From the NCBI GenBank assembly GCA_903875575.1, contig CAIQWJ010000070.1:31868-95867 (forward strand): 64,000 nt of DNA. The letters are read 5' to 3'. This DNA is from an uncultured Acidobacteriia bacterium (GTDB lineage Bacteria; Acidobacteriota; Terriglobia; Bryobacterales; Bryobacteraceae). Below are positions 1 to 9,049 of this stretch, piece by piece (positions within the stretch are counted from its first letter, which is position 1; the number at the start of each line of letters is the position of its first letter). The translations under genes and the position numbers were made by a program. The notes under the pieces were generated by a model that had not been told where the DNA came from, searched no databases, and was given only the letters and a program-made list of their open reading frames with translations.

Positions 1-349
1 CGAGTTCCGAGGCGCTGGCCAGCATGCCTTCGCTCAGCACGCCAGCGATGGATTTGTTACCGAGCGGCACGTAAACTGTCGTGATGCCAGCCCGGCAGTT
101 GGGAGCGCCGCAGACGACCGTCTTGCGACCGTACTTGCCCGCATCGACAATCGCTTTGACTACATGCTTGCCACCCGGAATCGCTTCAACGGACTCCACC
201 TTCGCGGGCACGGCACCAGCGAGCAACTCGCCCGCAAGCTCAATGCCTTCGCACTCGGCGGTCTTCATGGTGATCAGGCGTTCCAGCGATTCCGCGGGAG
301 CGTCCAGCCCATCCACCAGAGAACGGATCCAATTGTAGGAGAACTTCAT
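1..349 (-). CDS. pheT: Phenylalanyl-tRNA synthetase beta subunit, N-terminal part (cut by window edge)
   Basis: The gene runs off the left edge, leaving about 116 N-terminal residues. The protein begins MKFSYNWIRSLVD, the usual PheT opening. It continues into the tRNA-binding (EMAP/OB-fold) domain, visible as a stretch around residues 45-90 with GGKHVVKAIVDAG and a VVCGAPNCRAG motif. PheT pairs with PheS as an (alpha-beta)2 enzyme that charges tRNA-Phe in the cytoplasm. The ATG at 349 follows the pheS stop directly (TAA then ATG, no gap), which suggests translational coupling. The ORF is below the length at which a truncated gene is easily noticed, but its identity is clear from the sequence and the neighbour. 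Confidence 0.93.
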   Translation of the reverse strand, partial: MKFSYNWIRSLVDGLDAPAESLERLITMKTAECEGIELAGELLAGAVPAKVESVEAIPGGKHVVKAIVDAGKYGRKTVVCGAPNCRAGITTVYVPLGNKSIAGVLSEGMLASASEL

Positions 350-1357
350 TTAAAACTGCCTCAGGAAACGGAGATCGCCGCTCTGCAGCCACCGGATATC
401 GTCAATGGCGTAACGCATCATCACCAGGCGCGTGAGGCCCAGCCCGAACGCAAAACCGTTCCACTCATTCGGATCAATGCCGCTGCGACGCAGCACGTGA
501 GGATTCACCAGCCCACAGGGCAGCAGTTCCACCCAGCCGCTCTGTTTGCAGACCGGGCAGCCATCGCCGCCGCAGATCAGGCAGCGGATATCGAGTTCGA
601 AACCAGGTTCCACGAACGGGAAATAACCCGGTCGCAAACGCACTGTCACTTCTTTTTTGAAGATGGCAGTGAGCAGCGTCTTCATGAAGTAGGTGAGGTT
701 GCCGACCGAGACGTCCTTATCGATCATCATGCCTTCCAGCTGATAGAAGGTATGTTCGTGCGAGGCGTCCACCGATTCGTTGCGGAACACGCGACCCGGC
801 GCAATCATGCGCAGAGGAGGGCCAAGCTTTTCCATGCCACGCACCTGTACGGGCGACGTGTGGGTGCGAAGCAGGTGACCACCGTCCAGCCAGAACGTAT
901 CCTGCATATCGCGCGCCGGATGGTCGCCCGGGATATTGAGTGCGTCGAAATTATGGAATTCGGTTTCCACTTCCGGTCCGTCGAGCACCGTAAAACCCAT
1001 GGACCGAAACAGATCTTCGATTTCCCACTGGATCTGCGTGATGGGATGGAGGCTGCCGGGGGCCACACCGCTGGCGGGCACCGTGAGATCCAGCCATTCG
1101 GAATCCAGCCGCGCCGCAAGGGCAACGCGGTCGAAGCCGGACTTCTTGTCGTCGTAGGCCGATTCGAGGGCCAGCTTCGAAGCGTTGATGAACTTGCCGC
1201 GGGCGACGCGTTCATCGGCCGTGAGCTTGCCCATGTCCTTGCTGAGCTGCGCGAGCACGCCTTTGCGCCCGAGCACTTCCACGCGAACCGCTTCCAGCTC
1301 TTCACCCGTCTGCGCCGTGCCAATGCGGGCGAGCGCGCTATCGACAAGATCCTGCAT
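350..1357 (-). CDS. pheS: Phenylalanyl-tRNA synthetase alpha subunit
   Basis: 335 residues, normal for bacterial PheS. It activates phenylalanine and transfers it to tRNA-Phe with PheT. An N-terminal coiled-coil region (about 1-90) precedes the class II catalytic core. Visible core motifs are HPARDMQDTF (146-155), FRNE (191-194), an HEHTFYQLEG block (200-209) and GFAFGLGLTRLVMMRY near the C-terminus. A four-Cys cluster, CLICGGDGCPVC (259-270), is present, as in many bacterial PheS. The start lies 6 nt after the upstream hypothetical gene and the stop abuts pheT, so the three probably form one operon. Confidence 0.97.
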   Translation of the reverse strand: MQDLVDSALARIGTAQTGEELEAVRVEVLGRKGVLAQLSKDMGKLTADERVARGKFINASKLALESAYDDKKSGFDRVALAARLDSEWLDLTVPASGVAPGSLHPITQIQWEIEDLFRSMGFTVLDGPEVETEFHNFDALNIPGDHPARDMQDTFWLDGGHLLRTHTSPVQVRGMEKLGPPLRMIAPGRVFRNESVDASHEHTFYQLEGMMIDKDVSVGNLTYFMKTLLTAIFKKEVTVRLRPGYFPFVEPGFELDIRCLICGGDGCPVCKQSGWVELLPCGLVNPHVLRRSGIDPNEWNGFAFGLGLTRLVMMRYAIDDIRWLQSGDLRFLRQF

Positions 1358-1363
1358 AGCGCG

Positions 1364-1825
1364 TTAAGCCGCGGGCAGGAAAGCCTGCGGCTCCGAACCC
1401 AGCTCGCAGCCGAGGTGGTTGATGTAGAACAGCAGCAGGGTTTCGGGGTACTCCGCTTTGAACTTCTCAAAAGTACGGGCCTGCCAGCCTTCGGTCAGAT
1501 ACTTCGGCGCGTCGATTTCTTTCTCGAAGAAGCCGCCCTGATTGGGAATCTCCAGAAAATCGAGTACGGCGATGATCATCTCCATATGAGCGATGAGGAT
1601 CGCCTGGGAAAGATCGGTCGCGAACTCGGCATCCTGCGCTTCCAGCCGCTTCATGAAGCGCGGCACGGCGAGGCGCAGGTTTTCGGTGTTGAGTTTGGCC
1701 AGATGCGTACGAATCTTAAAGCGTTCGTAGAGCTGGTACGTCCTTAGTTTTCCAATGGAAATACCGCGGACGAGTTGCCGCAGGCGCTCTTCGCCGAGCT
1801 GCAGGAACACGTCTGAAATTGTCAT
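1364..1825 (-). CDS. Conserved hypothetical protein upstream of pheST
   Basis: 153 residues, mostly predicted helical and without a signal peptide or membrane segment. It begins MTISDVFLQLGEERLRQLVR, and its middle (LAKLNTENLRLAVPRFMKRL) looks like an amphipathic helical bundle. I do not recognise the family. It ends 6 nt before the pheS start on the same strand and is therefore probably co-transcribed with pheST. The upstream 185 bp are shared with the divergent purA gene and must hold promoters for both. A long plus-strand frame covers this gene and pheS, but it is an antisense shadow. Confidence 0.7.
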   Translation of the reverse strand: MTISDVFLQLGEERLRQLVRGISIGKLRTYQLYERFKIRTHLAKLNTENLRLAVPRFMKRLEAQDAEFATDLSQAILIAHMEMIIAVLDFLEIPNQGGFFEKEIDAPKYLTEGWQARTFEKFKAEYPETLLLFYINHLGCELGSEPQAFLPAA

Positions 1826-2010
1826 AAAAGAAGGGCTGAAACCATGTCCCGGAAGAGGCTATCCGCCAGCCGGAACGCGGCGCGTTCAAAAGGTCAGCGT
1901 AGCACAGCGGGCGGGACGCCGCGTGACAAACCGGCGACAAACCGAAGGCATGGAACGTCGCGCGATATAATGACAAGTTGGCCGGTTCAGGCCTCAACTC
2001 CTACACATAC

Positions 2011-3315
2011 ATGAGCAATCTCATCATTCTCGGCGCGCAGTGGGGCGACGAAGGCAAGGGCAAACTGGTCGACATCCTTGCCGATCGCTTCGATTACATC
2101 GTCCGCTATCAGGGCGGCAATAACGCAGGACACACGATCTGGATCGGCGAGCGCAAATTCGTGCTGCGTCTGGTGCCCAGCGGCATCCTCCATCCCGGCA
2201 AAACGGCCGTGATCGGCAACGGTCTCGTGGTGGATCCGATCGGACTGTTTGAAGAAGTCGAGTCGCTGAACGCGGCAGGCATCGACGCCGAGAAGCAACT
2301 GCGCATCAGCAATCGCGCGCAGGTACTGTTTCCCTCGCACCGGCTGGTGGAGAAGATCAGCGAGATGGCCCCCGGGCGCACGCCGATTGGCACCACGCTC
2401 AAGGGTATTGGGCCGTGTTATGAAGATAAGATCGGGCGGCGCGGCATTCGCATGGCGGATCTGCTGGACCGCAGCTATTTCCGCGAGACGGTGAAGGCGC
2501 TGATTGCCGATCACCAGACACGCGCGCGTGCCTTCGGGATTGACGACGCGATCGACGCCGACGACATTGCCGACCGCTACGCGGAAGCGGCGGAGCGGAT
2601 GCGCCCGATGATTTGCGACACGTCCGCGCTGCTGAATCAGGCGATGCGCGACGGCAAAAACCTGCTGTTTGAAGGTGCGCAGGGCACGATGCTGGATATC
2701 GACCACGGGACGTATCCGTTCGTGACGTCATCCAGTTCCTCTGCCGGTGGCGCGTGTACAGGTACCGGCGTGCCGCCGACGAAGATCACCGCGGTGATCG
2801 GGATTTCGAAGACGTATACGACGCGCGTGGGCGGCGGTCCGTTCCCCACCGAGGCGCTGGATGCGGCGGGCGACGAGATCCGCAATCGCGGGCATGAGTT
2901 TGGCAGCGTGACGGGGCGGCCGCGCCGTTGCGGCTGGTTCGATACGCCGGTACTGCGGTACTCGGCGGCGATCAACGGTTTCGAAACGATGGTGGTGACG
3001 AAGCTCGACGTGCTGGACGATCTGGATGAGATTCCGGTCTGCGTGGCCTACAGCATTGACGGTAAGGTGACGCTGGATATGCCGGCGACGGTGCGGGAAC
3101 TGGCGAAGGCGGAGCCGATTTACGAGACGCTGCCGGGCTGGAAGAGTTCCACGGTGGGGATTTCGGACTGGGATCAGCTGCCGGCGGCCGCGAAGCGGTA
3201 TGTGGAGTTTCTGGAAGCGAAGACCGGTGTGGAAGCGGGCTGCGTTTCGACGGGGCCGGAGCGCACGCAGACGATTGTGCGAGCAGGGTCGAAGTTCGCG
3301 AAGATCACGGGGTAG
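2011..3315 (+). CDS. purA: Adenylosuccinate synthetase
   Basis: 434 residues from the ATG at 2011, the usual family length. It catalyses GTP-dependent condensation of IMP and aspartate to adenylosuccinate in AMP synthesis. The N-terminus has ILGAQWGDEGKGKLVD with the GDEGKGK phosphate loop (residues 12-18, catalytic Asp13) and NNAGHT with catalytic His41. Further on are QGTMLDIDHGTYPFVTSS and TGRPRRCGWFD, both family hallmarks. An in-frame TTG at 1978 would add 11 residues with no resemblance to the family, so ATG 2011 is preferred. The gene lies divergently from the pheST operon. Confidence 0.97.
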   Translation: MSNLIILGAQWGDEGKGKLVDILADRFDYIVRYQGGNNAGHTIWIGERKFVLRLVPSGILHPGKTAVIGNGLVVDPIGLFEEVESLNAAGIDAEKQLRISNRAQVLFPSHRLVEKISEMAPGRTPIGTTLKGIGPCYEDKIGRRGIRMADLLDRSYFRETVKALIADHQTRARAFGIDDAIDADDIADRYAEAAERMRPMICDTSALLNQAMRDGKNLLFEGAQGTMLDIDHGTYPFVTSSSSSAGGACTGTGVPPTKITAVIGISKTYTTRVGGGPFPTEALDAAGDEIRNRGHEFGSVTGRPRRCGWFDTPVLRYSAAINGFETMVVTKLDVLDDLDEIPVCVAYSIDGKVTLDMPATVRELAKAEPIYETLPGWKSSTVGISDWDQLPAAAKRYVEFLEAKTGVEAGCVSTGPERTQTIVRAGSKFAKITG

Positions 3316-3320
3316 ACGAT

Positions 3321-3833
3321 ATGGCCAAGACGAAGCGGGCGGCGGCATCGACCAGGAAGGCCAGCGCCGTGGTGAGCGAGAAAAGACCGAAGCTCTTCGT
3401 TTCCTTCTGGCATATTTCGCTGCTGAACTTCCCCACGGGGAACTTCAGGAAGCGCCGGATCACAACGCTCGCGGCTAAACGGTTAATCCAGCAGGCGCGA
3501 AAGACCGATGGCTTCATGGGCGTGAGCGACGACGATCTCTTCGCGCCTCACCGCAAGCGGGAGCAGGAGAAGCACCAGGAGTTGTGCGACGTGCTGACGA
3601 AGGATCTCGGCATCCCGATGGCCCAGAGCGACTTCGCCAGTGCGTGGGATGACGATCCGCTCTACTGCATCAATCCGCTGGTGTTCGCGAATGTGGAAGG
3701 TACTGGCCGGTTGCTGGTGGTGACCTGTTGCTACGTGCTCGCGGAGACCCGGAAGAAGAAGGATTTCCCCGCTTTCAGGATTGACCCGGCCACGGTGGAG
3801 TTCCACCTGTTTGAAGCTGCGGCCAAGCGGTAA
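3321..3833 (+). CDS. Hypothetical protein downstream of purA
   Basis: 170 residues starting with a basic Lys/Arg/Ala-rich segment (about 1-25), followed by a soluble alpha/beta-like region. The C-terminal half has alternating hydrophobic strands (GTGRLLVVTCCYVLAETRKK, then FRIDPATVEFHLFE). No family is recognised and no catalytic motif is evident. The ATG is 5 nt after the purA stop, so co-transcription is likely. The opposite strand carries several open frames of similar length that I treat as shadows. Confidence 0.6.
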   Translation: MAKTKRAAASTRKASAVVSEKRPKLFVSFWHISLLNFPTGNFRKRRITTLAAKRLIQQARKTDGFMGVSDDDLFAPHRKREQEKHQELCDVLTKDLGIPMAQSDFASAWDDDPLYCINPLVFANVEGTGRLLVVTCCYVLAETRKKKDFPAFRIDPATVEFHLFEAAAKR

Positions 3834-3870
3834 GAGAGAACCGGCCGCGAAAACGCGCTAAAATCCTCGT

Positions 3871-4200
3871 ATGACCCGCGCTGTTAAAGAGCTTTCGCCG
3901 GACCAGAAGAAGGTCATTGAAGATTTGCTCTGTCGGCCGCTGCCGGAAGATGAAACGATTAGTGTGCGCTCTTTCGCCCCGCCACTTGTTCCCGAGCACG
4001 AGCTTCGTGAGGGACCATTCGACCGAACACCCGGAGTCGGTCGCGGGTCGGTAGCTATCTTCGATGAAGACTGGTACAAGCCAATCTCGGACGACACCTA
4101 CATGGAGGCGGTGGCGCTCGGTGAATCTGCGCTGAAACGGGGCGAGTATCTGGCTCACGAAGACGTTGGCCGAAGGCTCGAACGTTTTCTCAAGAGCTAA
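3871..4200 (+). CDS. Small hypothetical protein, possible partner of the HNH protein
   Basis: 109 residues, soluble and acidic. It begins MTRAVKELSPDQKKVIEDLL and ends with a charged helix containing the segment ALKRGEYLAHEDVGRRLERF. That tail resembles by eye the C-terminal helices of RelB/Phd-type antitoxins, but this is weak evidence. The gene overlaps the next ORF by about 35 nt, so the two are probably translationally coupled. Function is not established; an antitoxin or immunity role is only a guess from size, overlap and tail. Confidence 0.55.
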   Translation: MTRAVKELSPDQKKVIEDLLCRPLPEDETISVRSFAPPLVPEHELREGPFDRTPGVGRGSVAIFDEDWYKPISDDTYMEAVALGESALKRGEYLAHEDVGRRLERFLKS

Positions 4201-5236
4201 CATTGTTCCTCAGTGCATTTATTGTCTCCGGTTTCTTGATCCCCAGGAGTTCGACAGAGAACACGTTCTATCTGGGGCATTCGGTGCGTTTCGACGTGCT
4301 CCGGTATTGCATCGGTGTGTCTGCCGAGCGTGCAACCAGTACTTTGCCGGCCAGTTGGAATTGCATTTTGCCCGGGGTGCGTTTGAAGGAATGCTCCGCT
4401 ACAAAACGGGCGTAAAAGTGCCGCCCAAAGGCGACATCAATCTGGAGTTTGTCGGGTTCTCTATTCCAGACGGACAAGGCGATTGGTCTGGAGTTCGACT
4501 GAAGCTATCGAACGACGGACATGGAGTTCAGGTCAATCTTGTTCCACAAGCCGCGTTCTTCGACGAACATACCGGTCAGTGGACGCATGCAACAGCGACT
4601 GAAATCGCGGATGTGCTCAACACGCGGCCTGAATTCAAGCGGAGCCAGATGCGGATATTTGGTGCGGCGCTGCATGACCAGGAAGCAATCGTAGCAAAGC
4701 TCGAAGAATGTGGCGTTAGCTGGCGGAAAGATGGTGATCTGAGCCCGCCGCCCGGGCTGTCAGGGGCACCCGAAATGAATGTGGAGGTCACGCTCCGCGT
4801 GAATACATTGATTTGTCGCTGCATCGCAAAGTATTCGCTTAACCATCTGGCCTTTGCGTGTGGAAGTGCATTTGTCTTAGGATCAGACTTCGACACCATA
4901 CGCAGCTTTGTTCGCGATGGCACGACACCGTCCTATCCCTTGGTTATTGCGAGCCACAACCCGATACTACGTGATGATTCTGTCCATGTGCGCCAAACTG
5001 GGGGCCATATCCTTACGGTTAGCTGGAGCGATTCGCGTCTGAATTTGATTGGCCAGGTCAGTCTCTTCAATAGCATCACCTACAATGTGTCCCTGTGTAG
5101 ACAGTTCACAGGAAAACTTTGGATGCCCATCCGAAACGGTCTGCATTACGACGTCGACAGAATGATTGTGAAGCCCATGATAGGGTTTCCAGAAAACCTG
5201 TTACCATCACAATCAACCCGACGTACCGCGTATTGA
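4166..5236 (+). CDS. HNH endonuclease domain protein
   Basis: 356 residues from a TTG at 4166. The N-terminal 60 residues carry an HNH_5-like zinc module: CIYC (17-20), then a DREHVL segment with the general-base His, then CVCRACNQ supplying the second CxxC pair. The remaining 300 residues are beta-rich and unrecognised. No in-frame ATG or GTG lies close upstream of the CIYC motif, so the TTG start overlapping the preceding gene is the best choice. Base composition is visibly more AT-rich than in the neighbours and codon use is less biased, which suggests transfer. The role (defence nuclease, toxin or homing type) cannot be decided from sequence. Confidence 0.72.
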   Translation: MAEGSNVFSRANIVPQCIYCLRFLDPQEFDREHVLSGAFGAFRRAPVLHRCVCRACNQYFAGQLELHFARGAFEGMLRYKTGVKVPPKGDINLEFVGFSIPDGQGDWSGVRLKLSNDGHGVQVNLVPQAAFFDEHTGQWTHATATEIADVLNTRPEFKRSQMRIFGAALHDQEAIVAKLEECGVSWRKDGDLSPPPGLSGAPEMNVEVTLRVNTLICRCIAKYSLNHLAFACGSAFVLGSDFDTIRSFVRDGTTPSYPLVIASHNPILRDDSVHVRQTGGHILTVSWSDSRLNLIGQVSLFNSITYNVSLCRQFTGKLWMPIRNGLHYDVDRMIVKPMIGFPENLLPSQSTRRTAY

Positions 5237-5309
5237 TCTACAGTTCCAGATTCCGTTAGCCAAGTGCCACAAAGGCGAATAGTTATATTGGCCCAGAAAC
5301 AGAGCCTCC

Positions 5310-6188
5310 CTACGTATTAAACAGTCCGCCCAGATTGATCCCGCTGGCCTGCTGCCCCTCATTCGCCACCATCGGCGGATGATACGTCATGCTCTGAATC
5401 CCGACTCTGCCCGGCCCGAAGAACCGGTTCAGCGTGAACGACGTCCCGCCAAACAGGCCCGTGCTCAGATTCGTGACATTCGTGTCCATCTGCACGCTGG
5501 CATCCTTCCACAAAAACGCGCCAGGCTCCACGTCAATCGCCTCGCCCGCCGCCAGCGTCTTCGTGAACACATTGCCATAGCCGTGCAGCAGCAGTAAACC
5601 CGCGCCGCTCTCATTCACGAAGTGATCAATGAAAAAGCCCGTCCCGCCGAACAGCATGTTCGCAATCCCGCGCACGCGGAAAAAGTCGTAAGCCACGCCG
5701 TCTGTCGCCAGCAGAAACTGGTGCTCGCGGACGTGAATCGCCTCGCCCGGCTTCAACTGCATCACTACGATCTGTCCGGGCGCGTCGCGCGAAAACGAAA
5801 TGTTACCCGGCCCGGCGGCCTGCGTCACGAAGATCTGCAACCCCGCGAAAATCCGCTTCACGGCGCCGCGCAGCGACTTGATGCTGATGTTGACGCGGGG
5901 CTCTTTCCACAGCAGAACGTGATGTTCGAAGTAGATATTTTCCCGCCCGCCGAGTTCTACGTCCACCACCGGCACCAGTTCGCCTTCCACGCGAACCGTG
6001 ACGTCGCCTGAGCGAAACACGCCGGTGGGGTCGCCCGCCTGTGGCACCGGCTCATTGGCCGCGCCGACACCGTAGCTCGCCTGCGGTAGAGGAGGAGGCG
6101 GCGGTGCCTGCTGCTGAGGCGCGCCGCAACTGGCACAGAAATTGGAACCCGGAGTATTCTGGGCACTGCATCGTGGGCAAGTCATCAT
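5310..6188 (-). CDS. AIM24 family protein with N-terminal zinc ribbon
   Basis: 292 residues. The N-terminus is a zinc ribbon (Cys4, Cys7, Cys18, Cys21) followed by a Pro/Gln-rich linker. From about residue 60 it is a beta-rich AIM24/TIGR00266-type domain with repeated glycine turns (LKPGEAIHVREHQFLLA, LAAGEAIDVEPGAFLWKD, and FGGTGFF / FGGTSFT). Bacterial AIM24 proteins have no settled biochemical role. Two adjacent ATG codons (6188 and 6185) follow a GGAG; either may be used. It is the last gene of a minus-strand run with the M20 dipeptidase 38 bp upstream. Confidence 0.85.
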   Translation of the reverse strand: MMTCPRCSAQNTPGSNFCASCGAPQQQAPPPPPLPQASYGVGAANEPVPQAGDPTGVFRSGDVTVRVEGELVPVVDVELGGRENIYFEHHVLLWKEPRVNISIKSLRGAVKRIFAGLQIFVTQAAGPGNISFSRDAPGQIVVMQLKPGEAIHVREHQFLLATDGVAYDFFRVRGIANMLFGGTGFFIDHFVNESGAGLLLLHGYGNVFTKTLAAGEAIDVEPGAFLWKDASVQMDTNVTNLSTGLFGGTSFTLNRFFGPGRVGIQSMTYHPPMVANEGQQASGINLGGLFNT

Positions 6189-6226
6189 GTTCTCCAGTAA
6201 CTACGCAGGGTTTTCGGCGAGGTTCA

Positions 6227-7597
6227 CTATTTCCCGTACTCTTCGAAAAAATGCGCCAGCGTTCGAATCCCGTCGTAATAATTCCGGATGCAGTATTTCT
6301 CATTCGGCGAATGCAGGCCATCGTCCGGCAGCCCAAAGCCCATCAGGATCGTCGGAATCCCCATGTGCGTGGCAAAATCGCCGACAATCGGAATCGACCC
6401 GCCAGACCGCGTAAACACCGTCTTCGGCCCGTAGATATCGCTGAACGCCTTGGCCGCCACCTGAATCGCGTGATGGTCGGTATTCACCATCAGCCCCGGC
6501 CCGGCGCTCAGCACCCGAACTTCAAACTGCACCCCGCGCGGCGCATTCGCCGTCACGAACGCCTTGACTGACGCAACAATCTTCTCCGGATCCTGCTTCG
6601 GTACAAGGCGAATACTCACCTTCGCCACGGCCTTCGCCGGGATCACAGTCTTCGCGCCAACGCCCGTGAAGCCGCCGCCAATCCCGTGTACTTCGAGCGT
6701 GGGCCGCGCCCAGGTGCGTTCAAATACGGAGTAACCCGCCTCACCCGTCAGTTCCGTTGACCCGACCTCATTCGCCAGATACTCTTTCTCGTCAAACGGC
6801 AGCGCTTCCCAGCTGGCTTTCTCGTCAGCCGAAGGCGGCACCACGTCGTCATAGATTCCAGGAATCTGTATGTGCCCGCCCGCGTCCTTCATCTTCGCCA
6901 GTAGTTCCACCAGTCCGAAGACAGCATTCGGTGCCGCGCCGCCGTAAAGCCCGGAGTGGAGATCGCGCCCCGGCCCGCGGGCCTCAATCTCCATATAGAC
7001 CAGGCCGCGAAGACCCACGTTGAGCGTCGGCAGCCCCGGCGCGTACATTTCCGTATCGGAAACCAGCGCGACATCGGCCTTCAGCTTCGCCGCATTCTTC
7101 GCCACGTACTCGGCGACGGAAATGCCGCCCACTTCTTCTTCGCCTTCGAGGAGAAACTTCAGATTCACCGGCAGGGTGCCGTTGACCGCGCGCAGCGTTT
7201 CCACGGCCTTGATGTGCGAATACATCTGGCCTTTGTCGTCCGCCGAGCCACGCGCATAAAGATTGCCATTGCGCTCGGCAGGCTCAAACGGAGGCGTTTC
7301 CCAGAGTTCGAGCGGGTCCGGCGGCTGCACGTCGAAGTGTCCGTAGCAGAGCACGGTCGGCTTGCCTGGGGCGTGGAGCCAATCGGCATAGACCAGCGGG
7401 TGACGCTCGGTCTCGATGAGTTCCACATTTTCCATACCCGCAGCCTTGAGCTTCGCGACCGCAAACTCCGCCGCGGCGCGAACGTCCTTAGCGTGCTCCG
7501 GCGAAGTGGAAATGCTCGGAATGCGCAGGAACTCTTTCAATTCTTCCAGAAAGCGCGGTTCATTCTGCAGGACGTATTGATCTGTCGCTTGTGACAT
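6227..7597 (-). CDS. M20 family dipeptidase
   Basis: 456 residues, matching M20 (CNDP/PepV-like) metallodipeptidases that hydrolyse short peptides using two zinc ions. The metal and catalytic motifs are all visible: GHFDVQP with His87 and Asp89, ARGSADDKG with the bridging Asp120, EGEEEVGG with the catalytic Glu pair near 153-155, and SDTEMY further on. The lid domain and the C-terminal FTRSGGSIPIV and HSPNEKY segments are also typical. There is no signal peptide, so it should be cytoplasmic. It follows the 162-residue membrane-anchored gene by 10 bp. Confidence 0.92.
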   Translation of the reverse strand: MSQATDQYVLQNEPRFLEELKEFLRIPSISTSPEHAKDVRAAAEFAVAKLKAAGMENVELIETERHPLVYADWLHAPGKPTVLCYGHFDVQPPDPLELWETPPFEPAERNGNLYARGSADDKGQMYSHIKAVETLRAVNGTLPVNLKFLLEGEEEVGGISVAEYVAKNAAKLKADVALVSDTEMYAPGLPTLNVGLRGLVYMEIEARGPGRDLHSGLYGGAAPNAVFGLVELLAKMKDAGGHIQIPGIYDDVVPPSADEKASWEALPFDEKEYLANEVGSTELTGEAGYSVFERTWARPTLEVHGIGGGFTGVGAKTVIPAKAVAKVSIRLVPKQDPEKIVASVKAFVTANAPRGVQFEVRVLSAGPGLMVNTDHHAIQVAAKAFSDIYGPKTVFTRSGGSIPIVGDFATHMGIPTILMGFGLPDDGLHSPNEKYCIRNYYDGIRTLAHFFEEYGK

Positions 7598-7607
7598 AGA
7601 TGGTTGT

Positions 7608-8096
7608 TTACTTTCCTTCGATTTCCACTTCCGGCCCGGTGATGTCCGCCAGGCGCAGCGTCATGGCGCGGCGTGAATCCACTACTCGTTTCGGCACGTC
7701 GAATTCCACCGCCACCATGCGGTTCACGGTCTTGTGGCCGTCGATGGTGCCGCGCAGCAGCAGCGACGGGTTCACCTGATCGCCCAGCTTGGGGTAAAAC
7801 GCGAAGGTCTTCGCAATATCGCCGCCGGAAAAAAGCGTGCCGTGAATATTGTTGCCGCCCGTCGTTGTGATCCAGGGGTCGATCGTGCCCACCACCATCT
7901 GCTGATCGGAATCGTTGAGCACGCCGAAATCGATCACCATGAGAGTGAGATCGTCCGAAAGCGCCTGCGTCCGAACGTCGGAAATCCAGCCGGTGGGGGC
8001 CAGATGATTGCCCTTCGTCTGGATCAGGCCCAGCCAGATCGCCAAAAGAATCGCGAAGACTGCACCGATGAGGCCAATAATAAACGCTTTGGACAT
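7608..8096 (-). CDS. Membrane-anchored hypothetical protein
   Basis: 162 residues with one N-terminal hydrophobic segment (about residues 5-25, IIGLIGAVFAILLAIWLGLI) followed by a soluble beta-rich domain. It probably sits in the inner membrane with its domain in the periplasm. No catalytic motif is visible and the family is not recognised. It lies 3 nt downstream of the Tat-signal TIM-barrel gene and 10 bp upstream of the M20 gene, so the three look like an operon. Confidence 0.7.
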   Translation of the reverse strand: MSKAFIIGLIGAVFAILLAIWLGLIQTKGNHLAPTGWISDVRTQALSDDLTLMVIDFGVLNDSDQQMVVGTIDPWITTTGGNNIHGTLFSGGDIAKTFAFYPKLGDQVNPSLLLRGTIDGHKTVNRMVAVEFDVPKRVVDSRRAMTLRLADITGPEVEIEGK

Positions 8097-8099
8097 GAA

Positions 8100-9029
8100 C
8101 TAATTCAACCGGCCCACAATATGAGTCATCTCATCCATAGACGCATGGGCGTTCTCCATGCGTTTCGCCGCATCGCCATGAGTTTCGAGGCCGATCCGGT
8201 ACTGATAATTATCCTTCTCCAGAGCTTCCAACACAACTTTCCAGTCCATCTTGAATTTGCCCTCCAGGATGTTAGACGCCTTGAACTGGATATTGAGGAT
8301 GCGATTTTTCGGGACCAGCGCGTAACCATCGGGGAACGGCGTCTCCTTCAGTTCCTGCGCGTTGCCGGGATCCCAGTTGAGGCCAATGGTGGGCGAAGGC
8401 AGCAGGCCCAGGATATCTTTCGATTCCGCAGAGTTGCCGATGTTCTGCGAATACTCGTTTTCGATCAGGAGATGGACTTTGGCCTTCTCTGCCATCGGGA
8501 TGAACTCTTCCATCGTCTGCACGATCAGCTTGTAGGTGGTTTCCGGATTCGCCACGCGGGTGCCTGTGAAGACGCGCACCTTATCCGTGCCCAGGATGTT
8601 AGCCGCCAGCAGAGCGTTTGCCAGGTCGTCCTTGCGGCGGTCCCAGCGCTTCTGATCGGCATCTCTGACCGTCGCGCCCGGGACCAGACCCGGCCAGTTG
8701 AACTTCATCATGCTCGTATTGAGAAAGGAAACCTTCAGCTTCTCCGCCGCCAGTTGCGTCGCAGCCAGTTTCAGTTCCGGCTCCGTCATCTTCGCGAACT
8801 CTTTGCCGGATTCCGGCAGGTTACGCAGTTCAATCCACGAAAGCCCGTACTGGTGGGCGAATTCGATCGCCTCAGCCTGGGTCTTGCCGATCTCGTCGGT
8901 GATGGCGCTGATACTGGCCTTGGTGATGCGCGATTTGAACGCGCTGAGCGGTGCCGCCACCGCAAGTGCCGCCGCTCCGGCCAGAAGGCTGCGGCGTGAG
9001 ATTTGGCTTTGGAGCAAGTGTTCGTTCAC
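8100..9029 (-). CDS. Tat-exported TIM-barrel protein, sugar phosphate isomerase/epimerase-like
   Basis: 309 residues from a GTG at 9029. The N-terminus is a twin-arginine signal (ISRRSLLAGAAALAVAAPL). The mature part resembles AP-endonuclease-2-fold proteins (xylose isomerase-like TIM barrels): it has LSWIELRNLPE, an IENEYSQN strand with a metal-type Glu, then LNWDPGNA and IGLETHGD. The exact substrate is unknown. A longer frame would start at 9206 but would run through the divergent ACT gene and add no signal-like sequence, so the GTG is preferred. Only 20 bp separate it from the divergent start at 9050, so its promoter must lie inside the neighbouring coding sequence. Confidence 0.85.
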   Translation of the reverse strand: MNEHLLQSQISRRSLLAGAAALAVAAPLSAFKSRITKASISAITDEIGKTQAEAIEFAHQYGLSWIELRNLPESGKEFAKMTEPELKLAATQLAAEKLKVSFLNTSMMKFNWPGLVPGATVRDADQKRWDRRKDDLANALLAANILGTDKVRVFTGTRVANPETTYKLIVQTMEEFIPMAEKAKVHLLIENEYSQNIGNSAESKDILGLLPSPTIGLNWDPGNAQELKETPFPDGYALVPKNRILNIQFKASNILEGKFKMDWKVVLEALEKDNYQYRIGLETHGDAAKRMENAHASMDEMTHIVGRLN

Positions 9030-9049
9030 AATTGAGATGATAACCCCGG

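Noticed and set aside
164..1747. 527-residue plus-strand frame over pheS and the hypothetical gene
   Set aside because: Antisense shadow of pheS, whose catalytic motifs are complete.
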